Below are positions 7,206 through 12,138 of a stretch of 14,701 bases of DNA, one piece after another (the stretch's first letter is position 1; the number at the start of each line of letters is the position of its first letter). The notes under the pieces are model-generated. The model had not been told where the DNA came from, searched no databases, and saw only the letters and a program-made list of their open reading frames with translations. The stretch comes from Thermoplasmata archaeon. GTDB taxonomy: Archaea > Thermoplasmatota > E2 > DHVEG-1. Location: NCBI GenBank assembly GCA_030637965.1, contig DAOWFO010000018.1, forward strand, positions 1 to 14,701. Reading direction: 5' to 3'. The position numbers and the translations under genes were made by a program.

Positions 7206-7514
7206 ATGATAGAGATTATATCGGGAACAATTGAAGAACAAATCATAAAAATTATTCAAAAAACTTATCCAATAACAGTATCTGGGGTTAAAGAGAAGTT
7301 ACATATTTCAAGAGAGAACATAATGAGAGTTCTGCAAAAACTTCAAGTAAAAGGTATTATTCAATTAGAACCACTTCCAGATAAAATATATATACGTTTA
7401 ATAAGAAATGATTTTAAATTCGTTGGGAAAAAAAGACAGAAAAAATTTATAAAACATCGTTCGGGAAATAAAAAACAAGAATCTAAGGAATACAATGGTA
7501 TGATGTATTCCTAA
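7206..7514 (+). CDS. Small winged-helix DNA-binding protein
   Basis: 102 residues. Residues about 8-65 form a winged helix: helix I-E-E-Q-I-I-K-I-I-Q-K, then T-V-S-G-V-K-E-K-L, recognition helix S-R-E-N-I-M-R-V-L-Q-K-L-Q-V-K-G, and a two-strand wing (I-Q-L-E-P-L-P-D-K-I-Y-I-R-L). The C-terminal 30 residues are rich in Lys/Arg (K-K-R-Q-K-K-F-I-K-H-R), likely a DNA-contacting tail. No ligand domain is present. It sits 45 bases after purF on the same strand with no clear promoter or ribosome site of its own, so it may be read from purF; a regulator of purine genes is possible but unproven. I do not recognise a named family. Confidence 0.72.
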   Translation: MIEIISGTIEEQIIKIIQKTYPITVSGVKEKLHISRENIMRVLQKLQVKGIIQLEPLPDKIYIRLIRNDFKFVGKKRQKKFIKHRSGNKKQESKEYNGMMYS

Positions 7515-7641
7515 TAAAATTATTATATCATATTAATCCAACTAATTAAGATTCCCTAAGATATTTTTCCTTATTTAGAATTTCTTTTTATATATTCTAT
7601 TTAGAAAACAAATCTTCTTGTTACATTATAATAAAACTCTA

Positions 7642-7731
7642 TTTTTTTTTGTAAAAATACTCTTTTTACATTTCAAATTTTATTTGAAAAAATAAAAAAT
7701 TCGATAAAAATATCATTATTCGAACCTAATT
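7642..7731. terminator. Cluster of abutting terminator hairpins between convergent genes
   Basis: Two perfect hairpins touch each other: TGTAAAAA/TTTTTACA (7650-7657 and 7663-7670, 5-base loop) and TTTCAAAT/ATTTGAAA (7671-7678 and 7682-7689, 3-base loop). A third, weaker one follows (TTCGATAA with TTATTCGAA, 7700-7724). T-runs flank them on both strands (T9 at 7642-7650; A-runs at 7687-7699). The cluster lies between the plus-strand winged-helix gene and the minus-strand zinc-ribbon gene, so it can end transcripts from both sides. Confidence 0.6.
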
Positions 7732-8145
7732 TTATTCCATTACTTCTACGATGTGTTTGTTAACAACTAAAAACTCAACAAGTTTACGAGATTCCTTGAG
7801 TTCTTTTAAAAGATCATAATCCAATATATGTTCATAATTGGATAAAACTCTACTTCCGCTTGGGGACCAACTACCTATTTCAACTTGATTTAAATCGAAA
7901 TCCTTTACACCCCCAAGAAGTGTAAACGATTCTGCTCTTATTTTAGTTGAACAGGAGGTACATTCTATAATTGTATCAAAGGGTACATATGCATTTTCTG
8001 CATCATATACAGGCTCAACCTGAACTATTATCATATGCTTCCCACACTTAGAACATTTCATAGGTTTTTCACCAGTTGGGTCCCAGGCTCTAGTCAAAAT
8101 ATCAATATCTCTCTTATCATAACCCATTTTGGCAATTTCTTCCAT
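7732..8145 (-). CDS. Zinc-ribbon protein of unknown function
   Basis: 137 residues from the ATG at 8145. Two cysteine pairs, C31-S-K-C34-G and C62-T-S-C65, about 27 apart, form a zinc ribbon whose inner part carries beta strands (M-I-I-V-Q-V-E-P-V). The second half (E-S-F-T-L-L-G-G-V-K-D-F, then a helical stretch L-L-K-E-L-K-E-S-R-K-L-V-E-F-L-V) has no motif I can name. The segment W-D-P-T-G-E-K-P-M-K before the ribbon looks conserved. Start: the only good TATA box (8151-8158) is too close to 8145 but ideally placed for a leaderless start at the second Met (8127), which would give 131 residues; no Shine-Dalgarno site supports either. It diverges from the SAM hydrolase gene, 103 bases apart. 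It is not clearly a transcription factor; RNA or protein binding are both open. Confidence 0.75.
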   Translation of the reverse strand: MEEIAKMGYDKRDIDILTRAWDPTGEKPMKCSKCGKHMIIVQVEPVYDAENAYVPFDTIIECTSCSTKIRAESFTLLGGVKDFDLNQVEIGSWSPSGSRVLSNYEHILDYDLLKELKESRKLVEFLVVNKHIVEVME

Positions 8146-8150
8146 CCATT

Positions 8151-8158
8151 ATATTTAT
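8151..8158 (-). promoter_or_regulatory. TATA box of the zinc-ribbon gene
   Basis: ATAAATAT on the minus strand. Its first base is 31 bases before the ATG at 8127, the spacing of a leaderless archaeal transcript, but only 13 before the ATG at 8145. This is the main reason to doubt the longer start. Confidence 0.45.
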
Positions 8159-8220
8159 GTAGGCTTCTAACATAAATACTTTGTGAAAAAACGTCGTAAA
8201 AAGACGAAAAAACAACATAC

Positions 8221-8229
8221 TTATAATTA
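8221..8229 (+). promoter_or_regulatory. TATA box of the SAM hydrolase gene
   Basis: TTATAATTA lies 28 bases before the ATG at 8249. Just upstream (8190-8206) is a short dyad CGTC-N7-GACG embedded in A-runs, which lies between the two divergent promoters and could be a shared operator. Confidence 0.45.
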
Positions 8230-8248
8230 TTAGGTAATTTTCAAATAA

Positions 8249-9049
8249 ATGAGGAATCAAATGAAAATTATAACATTTCTTACTGATTTCGGAATGAAAA
8301 GCGGATACCCTGCTCAAATGAAGGGAGTGGTTTCTTCTATAACAAATGCAAGGTACGTTGATATAACTCATGAGATATCTCATCACAATATACATGAGGG
8401 AGCTTTCGTTCTCTGTACTTCCGCACCTTATTTTCCTATTGGAACGGTTCACGTTGCAGTTGTTGATCCAAGTGTGGGTACTGAAAGAAGGGGAATAATT
8501 GTAACAACTCGGAGCCAGATATTAATTGGCCCAGACAATGGCTTATTATTGCCAACTGCACATTTTTTAGGAGATTTTGCTGTTTATGAGATTTTGAATG
8601 AGAAATATATGCTCTCCGATGTTTCTAATACATTTCACGGAAGAGATGTGTTTGCCCCAATTGCAGCGAATATTGTTAATGGGGTTCCATTTGAAGAAAT
8701 AGGTAATCGAATAAATGACTATATTGACCTGGATTTTGGAGAGGCTAAGATAACAAGTCAAGCAGCTACTGGAAAAATTATTTATATCGATTCATTTGGA
8801 AATATAATAACAAATATTAAGGGTTATCAACTAAGTAGTATTTTAGATTATAATAATAAAAACACTGTTGTAATAGGGGGAATAAAAAGGCGGTTACCAT
8901 TTGTAAAATCATACAGTTTTGTAAAAAAGGGGCAGTACCTTGTGACTATTAATAGTAGCAATATGATAGAAATTGGAATTAACCAGGGAATTGCTGCAAA
9001 AAAATTAGGTGTAAAATCTGATGATGAGATTAAAATATTATTCGACTAA
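8249..9049 (+). CDS. S-adenosylmethionine hydrolase (DUF62 / SAM hydroxide adenosyltransferase)
   Basis: Members split S-adenosyl-L-methionine with water into adenosine and L-methionine; fluorinases and chlorinases are relatives that use halide. 266 residues from 8249. Seen: I-I-T-F-L-T-D-F-G, V-D-I-T-H-E-I, V-V-D-P-S-V-G-T-E-R-R (D73 and R80), F-H-G-R-D-V-F-A-P-I-A-A (H130), and D-S-F-G-N-I-I-T-N-I. The Asp-Arg-His set is the one linked to water activation in the hydrolases. The chlorinase/fluorinase insertion loop is not apparent, so hydrolase is favoured. The ATG at 8261 (M-K-I-I-T-F-L-T-D-F-G) fits the family start and has GAGGA before it, while 8249 fits a leaderless transcript; both are possible. 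Its end overlaps the convergent flavin-reductase gene by four bases. Confidence 0.92.
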   Translation: MRNQMKIITFLTDFGMKSGYPAQMKGVVSSITNARYVDITHEISHHNIHEGAFVLCTSAPYFPIGTVHVAVVDPSVGTERRGIIVTTRSQILIGPDNGLLLPTAHFLGDFAVYEILNEKYMLSDVSNTFHGRDVFAPIAANIVNGVPFEEIGNRINDYIDLDFGEAKITSQAATGKIIYIDSFGNIITNIKGYQLSSILDYNNKNTVVIGGIKRRLPFVKSYSFVKKGQYLVTINSSNMIEIGINQGIAAKKLGVKSDDEIKILFD

Positions 9050-9594
9050 AAAACTCCCTTTATATTACTTATACTCGTAAAGATATTTCCTCCAACATAA
9101 TAGGTAGGTTTAATTTTCTCAACATCTAGTAAATCTTTTTTGTATGCATTTTTATCAGCCATTACGTTTACCACCTCACCAACAAATAAAGTATGATCTC
9201 CTAATTTTAACTCATCATGAAGTTTACACTCCAAATGAGAAAAGCATTCCTTTATAATTGGAGTTTTTAATTTTTGAGCGGGCGCTAAGGTGAGATTCAT
9301 TTTCATTATTTTATCAGTATTTCTACCACTATTTTTTCCACAAAAATTTACAATATCTGCTATTTCGTAAGGGGCAAAATTTATTACAAATTCTTTTGTC
9401 TTTTGAATCAAACCATAAGAATATCTTTTAGGTGCTACGGAAATCCCGTATAGTGGCGGGTCTTTTGAAATGGGGGTATGCCAAGCTATTGTTATGACAT
9501 TTGTTTTTCCACTTCTATCGTTACAAGTTACAAGAACTGCTTGCATAGGGAATGAGTAATAGTAAAAATTTTGCATGTTCCCATTAACTTTCAT
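9046..9594 (-). CDS. Flavin reductase-like (FMN-binding split barrel) protein
   Basis: 182 residues, the usual length of the flavin reductase-like domain family. Seen: N-F-Y-Y-Y-S-F-P-M-Q-A-V-L-V-T-C, N-V-I-T-I-A-W-H-T-P-I-S, P-P-L-Y-G-I-S-V-A-P-K-R-Y-S, F-V-I-N-F-A-P, then D-H-T-L-F-V-G-E-V-V-N-V near the end. Members bind FMN in a dimeric split barrel and pass electrons from NAD(P)H or other donors; the archaeal members' substrates are mostly unknown. AAGGAG lies about 12 bases before the ATG, and a TATA box lies right behind it, so the gene may be read either from its own near-leaderless promoter or from the upstream DUF357 gene (40-base gap). It converges on the SAM hydrolase gene. Confidence 0.9.
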   Translation of the reverse strand: MKVNGNMQNFYYYSFPMQAVLVTCNDRSGKTNVITIAWHTPISKDPPLYGISVAPKRYSYGLIQKTKEFVINFAPYEIADIVNFCGKNSGRNTDKIMKMNLTLAPAQKLKTPIIKECFSHLECKLHDELKLGDHTLFVGEVVNVMADKNAYKKDLLDVEKIKPTYYVGGNIFTSISNIKGVF

Positions 9595-9604
9595 ATGTCA
9601 TATA

Positions 9605-9621
9605 CTCCTTCTCAATATAAA
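9605..9621 (-). promoter_or_regulatory. TATA box overlapping with Shine-Dalgarno region of the flavin reductase gene
   Basis: TTTATATT on the minus strand (9614-9621) is centred about 24 bases before the ATG, so its transcript would start at or next to the ATG. AAGGAG (9606-9611) lies between box and start and would then be absent from that transcript, but present in one coming from the DUF357 gene. Confidence 0.4.
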
Positions 9622-9634
9622 CTTAAAACATCAT

Positions 9635-9856
9635 TTAAAACTTTAGAACTGCATCCAATAGACCATGTCCATAGTTTATACATCCAAAAGCAGTGAAATA
9701 ATCCCTTTTCTCCATATAATATTTAGAATCTTCATAGTATTGAGAGGCTAATTCTACGATTTTAATTTTAAAATGTTCGGGTTTTTTATCTTTTATTTTT
9801 TCAAGATTTTCTTCAAACATAACAATGTCTTTTTCTATCCTTACTTTTTCTTTCAT
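9635..9856 (-). CDS. DUF357 family protein
   Basis: 73 residues, nearly all helical. The second half, Y-Y-E-D-S-K-Y-Y-M-E-K-R-D-Y-F-T-A-F-G-C-I-N-Y-G-H-G-L-L-D-A (given here only as a pattern of short motifs: D-S-x-x-Y, F-T-A-F, Y-G-H-G-L-L-D-A), matches the small archaeal DUF357 family, whose function is not established to my knowledge. The length fits the family. No Shine-Dalgarno site is visible; a TATA-like box (AATTTATGG near 9888-9896, minus strand) would leave a leader of about ten bases. The in-frame Met13 is an alternative but would cut conserved helix. It lies between the VIT1-like gene and the flavin-reductase gene on the same strand; with only 40 bases to the latter they may be co-transcribed. 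Confidence 0.82.
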   Translation of the reverse strand: MKEKVRIEKDIVMFEENLEKIKDKKPEHFKIKIVELASQYYEDSKYYMEKRDYFTAFGCINYGHGLLDAVLKF

Positions 9857-10010
9857 GATAATTCAAGTATGATAGATGTGAATGAGCCCATAAATTTTTC
9901 TCTATAAATGATTAAAAGGACAATATTTTAACTAGTTTGAGTTTGTTTTATCTATCCTCTCTTTGTTTTTCAATCTTAACAAATATTTAGTTTAATAGAC
10001 GGTAATTTTC

Positions 10011-10631
10011 CTATGAAATGTTACCTCCGAGTAAAATCGAAGTTAAAACACAAAGAAATGCAGTTACAGACCCAACAATCAACATTTGTATGCCATATTT
10101 TATCATACTTCCGTCACTTATTTTAGCTAAAAATATACCTAACAACAATAATATTATCAAAGTCATAATTATTGATGAAAAAAAAGCAGTTTTTATTGCG
10201 ACGAATCCAAGATTTACTAGGAAAAAGGGGGATACTACTAACATTGCTGTAATTGAGGGAGAAACACCATCAATAATAGCAGCGAAAATAATGGCAAATC
10301 TGTGTGATTTATGATGTAAACCATTTTTTAAATCGATAAGCATTGCTTTTTCAAGTTCTTTCAATTTTTTAGTCCGTTCTGCTTTTTCTGTCATATATGC
10401 TCCGCTAATACCAGAAGTTCCCATTGCTATTGATCCAGCAACTGCAGCACTAATAATTGGCATTGGATTAAGTATACCTGCGATATAAGCTCCAATTATA
10501 ACTCCCAGCATGGTAAGTGCACCATCAAAAGCATTCATGACAAAGTATCTACGTGTTATGTCTCCCACTCCAGAAATTCTATGATATCTCTTCCATCTTT
10601 CTAAGGTGGTCTCATTATTTTTTTTTCCCAT
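10011..10631 (-). CDS. VIT1/CCC1-related integral membrane protein (TIGR00267-like)
   Basis: 206 residues with five hydrophobic segments, roughly 32-53, 57-80, 111-135, 140-167 and 178-203. The signature M-N-A-F-D-G-A-L-T-M-L-G-V-I-I-G-A-Y in helix 1 and A-V-A-G-S-I-A-M-G-T-S-G-I-S-G-A-Y at helix 2 are the VIT1/CCC1 patterns; the short charged segment A-E-R-T-K-K-L-K-E-L-E-K-A-M between helices 2 and 3 takes the place of the metal-binding helical domain. VIT1/CCC1 proteins move Fe2+ or Mn2+ across membranes in exchange for protons. This looks like the archaeal TIGR00267 subgroup, whose substrate is not proven. GGAAAG stands nine bases ahead of the ATG. Upstream (10690-10703) is a 14-base perfect palindrome of A/T core that may belong to its control region. 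Confidence 0.85.
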   Translation of the reverse strand: MGKKNNETTLERWKRYHRISGVGDITRRYFVMNAFDGALTMLGVIIGAYIAGILNPMPIISAAVAGSIAMGTSGISGAYMTEKAERTKKLKELEKAMLIDLKNGLHHKSHRFAIIFAAIIDGVSPSITAMLVVSPFFLVNLGFVAIKTAFFSSIIMTLIILLLLGIFLAKISDGSMIKYGIQMLIVGSVTAFLCVLTSILLGGNIS

Positions 10632-10689
10632 AAGTTCTTTCCACTTTTATTATGAAGCAAATAGATCAACTAAATTAATAGTTTTTGAA

Positions 10690-10703
10690 CATATTATAAT
10701 ATG
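10690..10703. promoter_or_regulatory. 14-base perfect palindrome upstream of the VIT1-like gene
   Basis: CATATTATAATATG is its own reverse complement. It lies 59 bases before the VIT1-like start on the minus strand. The A/T core makes chance more likely, so the operator call is tentative. Confidence 0.25.
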
Positions 10704-10805
10704 CTATATCATAAGATAATCATTCAAGTATTGCACAATCGTATAAATAAAATTGGAATATTTCTTTTAATCGAAATCTAATTCTACCTTGTTTAGCTGA
10801 ATTTT

Positions 10806-10875
10806 AAAAGGGAAAGAAAAAGGGGGAGGGACAAACCAAACTGAACAAAAATAGACTACCCCCTTTCTTCCCTTA
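10806..10875 (+). repeat. Purine/pyrimidine stem-loop A
   Basis: A run of 26 purines (10806-10831) is followed, after a 27-base A-rich loop, by 16 pyrimidines (10859-10874). AAGGGAA, GAAA and GGGGG of the first pair in order with CCCCC, TTTC and TTCCCTT of the second, with small purine bulges. The loop shares CAAAC and TGAA with stem-loop C. Could be part of a non-coding RNA or a triplex-prone DNA tract. Confidence 0.5.
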
Positions 10876-10980
10876 TTGATACAAACATAAAAAGTAATGT
10901 ATTTTCAGTATAAAAACACTGTTATTATTAAATTTACCTATAATTTACCTATTTTTTCCCTTTATGAGCAATAAGTTTAA

Positions 10981-11040
10981 ATATTAACAATTGTTAATAT
11001 ACTAATGCGTAGATATGAAAAGGGGAGCAACTGTTAATAT
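10981..11040. promoter_or_regulatory. 20-base perfect palindrome plus half-site 40 bp downstream
   Basis: Bases 10981-11000 are a perfect palindrome (ATATTAACAA and its reverse complement). Its right half, CAATTGTTAATAT (10988-11000), recurs as CAACTGTTAATAT at 11028-11040, 12 of 13 bases equal and exactly 40 bases away, near four helix turns. TGTTAATAT occurs a third time at 11229-11237. The palindrome overlaps the end of a TATA-like box (GTTTAAATATT, 10975-10985), a common repressor position in archaea. Confidence 0.45.
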
Positions 11041-11078
11041 TTCAATTTTTTCTCACCTCTGTCTTAATTTTTAGAATG

Positions 11079-11122
11079 CTTCCCTTTCTTCCCTCCCTAT
11101 TATAAAAGAAGAGGGGAAGGAG
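11079..11122 (+). repeat. Pyrimidine/purine stem-loop B
   Basis: Twenty pyrimidines (11079-11098) face nineteen purines (11104-11122). CTTCCC and TTCTTC pair with GAAGA and GGGGAAGG with one bulge and a loop of about 10 bases (CCCTATTATA). The pyrimidine arm contains CCCTTTCTTCC (11082-11092), as do A and C. The purine arm could pair instead with the pyrimidine arm of C, so B and C exclude each other in part. Confidence 0.45.
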
Positions 11123-11135
11123 TATAATAAAAAAT

Positions 11136-11185
11136 AAAGGGGCAAACAAATGTGAAGAAGTGACCCCTTCCCTTTCTTCCGTCCC
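11136..11185 (+). repeat. Stem-loop C, diverged copy of A
   Basis: AAGGGG (11137-11142) pairs with CCCCTT (11164-11169); the loop begins CAAACAAA and contains TGTGAAG. The right arm runs on as CCCTTTCTTCC (11170-11180) and then GTCCCGATA, matching CCCTTTCTTCC-CTTATTGATA of A. G-run, CAAAC loop, GAC/GTGAC, C-run, CCCTTTCTTCC and GATA occur in the same order in both, about 315 bases apart. Confidence 0.45.
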
Positions 11186-11486
11186 GATAGCAATATTAAA
11201 TCCTCAATGTATTATATAAATTTTATCGTGTTAATATGTTACATGTGTTACAAATAGTATGATACAAATCACCTTATAGAAAATAAAAACGAATTTACAT
11301 TTGGAAATTCGCGATCATTTAATAATGTTGATATAATCTAAAAATAATGGTACATAATATCTGTTCAGATTTAAATATTTATAAAATAAGACATGATAAA
11401 TATTAGAAAATAAAACATTACTCACAAAGTAAAAAAACACTTCAACCTGTATTTACAATCCATTTCAAATATTCAATATTAAACAG

Positions 11487-11511
11487 TTTTGTCGGATTTC
11501 TCCCGATAAAA
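11487..11511. promoter_or_regulatory. Operator-like dyad TTTTGTCGG-N7-CCGATAAAA
   Basis: Nine-base arms around a seven-base spacer, with one T/C change in the right arm. The arms and spacing equal those of the dyad at 11640-11664, which makes the pair more than a chance inverted repeat. Confidence 0.5.
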
Positions 11512-11545
11512 TAGAGTTAAATTATAGCTAAAAAATTAACTTTTA

Positions 11546-11570
11546 ATTAATCGTATTTAAGGCGACTTAA
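11546..11570. promoter_or_regulatory. Degenerate third dyad ATTAATCGT-N7-GCGACTTAA
   Basis: The two CG steps stand nine bases apart (11552-11553 and 11563-11564), exactly as in the two better dyads, and the half-sites keep the RTCG core. Outer bases are less conserved. A lone half-site TTTTATCGT is at 11221-11229. Confidence 0.3.
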
Positions 11571-11639
11571 TTATAATAATACTACTAATTTTTCTCCTGT
11601 TGTATAAAATTTTGTTTATTGTATACATTTGGTAAAATG

Positions 11640-11664
11640 TTTTGTCGTTTTTATCACGACAAAA
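11640..11664. promoter_or_regulatory. Perfect operator-like dyad TTTTGTCGT-N7-ACGACAAAA
   Basis: Perfect nine-base inverted repeat with a seven-base spacer. It ends one base before the BRE/TATA of the winged-helix gene, so a bound protein would touch TFB: it may block or recruit it. The protein encoded directly downstream is an obvious candidate. Confidence 0.6.
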
Positions 11665-11665
11665 T

Positions 11666-11725
11666 GGAAAACTATTTAAACTTACAAAGTCACGTAATTA
11701 TTAAAATAAATAAATAAATATGGTG
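11666..11725 (+). promoter_or_regulatory. Promoter and RBS of the HTH-RND operon
   Basis: GGAAAAC (11666-11672, BRE-like) followed by TATTTAAA (11673-11680, TATA) predicts a start site near 11700-11705. GGTG at 11722-11725 is a Shine-Dalgarno element eight bases before the ATG at 11734, in a leader of about 30 bases. Confidence 0.5.
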
Positions 11726-11733
11726 CATTACAA

Positions 11734-12138
11734 ATGAGGAAAACATGGAATATTAGAGATAAAAGCGCAGAATCCGCAGTGCGTGAGATATTAAAATCGC
11801 AGGCACGATCTCGTATCTACATATTCCTCCTTAGAAAAGGTAAAGCGAAAACTGAACAGATAATTAAGGGATCAAGACTACATCCAAGTACTGTACGAGA
11901 GACTCTCTCAAAAATGTATGATCAAAGATTGATTAATAGGAAAAAAATTAGAAATGATAGCATAGGAAAAAATCCATATGTATACAACGCAATTCCTCCT
12001 ATAAAACTTTTAAAAAGATATGCAAATGAGATTGAGGATAGATTCAATAAAATTGCAAATCTTGATTCATCTTTGGATAAAGCGAAAGGAAGTAAGCCTA
12101 TAAAAATAAAAATCTACGAAAGGGGGGAGGGTCCATGA
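11734..12138 (+). CDS. Winged-helix transcriptional regulator (first gene of RND operon)
   Basis: 134 residues. Residues about 24-88 form a winged helix of a type common in euryarchaea: Q-A-R-S-R-I-Y-I-F-L-L-R-K-G-K-A-K-T-E-Q-I (helix 1 and turn), recognition helix H-P-S-T-V-R-E-T-L-S-K-M-Y, then R-L-I-N-R-K-K and the wing, ending K-N-P-Y-V-Y-N-A-I-P-P. A helical segment (90-118) may dimerise, and the tail is basic. No metal or ligand motif is seen. The start is supported by GGTG eight bases upstream. Its stop overlaps the start of the RND gene (ATGA), with a very strong GGGGGGAGGG ribosome site inside its last codons, so both are made together. It probably regulates its own operon through the dyads upstream; that is inference. 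Confidence 0.85.
   Translation: MRKTWNIRDKSAESAVREILKSQARSRIYIFLLRKGKAKTEQIIKGSRLHPSTVRETLSKMYDQRLINRKKIRNDSIGKNPYVYNAIPPIKLLKRYANEIEDRFNKIANLDSSLDKAKGSKPIKIKIYERGEGP

Larger units (their letters stand above)
10632..11733. other. Structured 1.1-kb non-coding region before the HTH-RND operon
   Basis: No credible reading frame of more than 25 codons, no tRNA or rRNA. The left part holds the start side of the VIT1-like gene with the palindrome CATATTATAATATG (10690-10703). The middle (10800-11190) holds GC-rich purine and pyrimidine tracts that fold into stem-loops, and a perfect 20-base palindrome; the right part (11480-11720) holds dyads and the promoter of the winged-helix gene. GC-rich stems in so AT-rich a genome are a known mark of non-coding RNA genes. 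TATA-like boxes at 10741-10749 and 10975-10982 could drive such an RNA. Confidence 0.55.

Noticed and set aside
10018..10314. 98-residue plus-strand frame opposite the VIT1-like gene
   Set aside because: Antisense shadow of a well-supported membrane protein.
10897..10974. 25-codon frame (M-Y-F-Q-Y-K-N-T) in the non-coding region
   Set aside because: No ribosome site and AT-driven composition; likely chance.
10632..11733. tRNA, CRISPR array or insertion sequence in the 1.1-kb gap
   Set aside because: No T-loop or cloverleaf, no regularly spaced repeats, no transposase fragment or target duplication seen.
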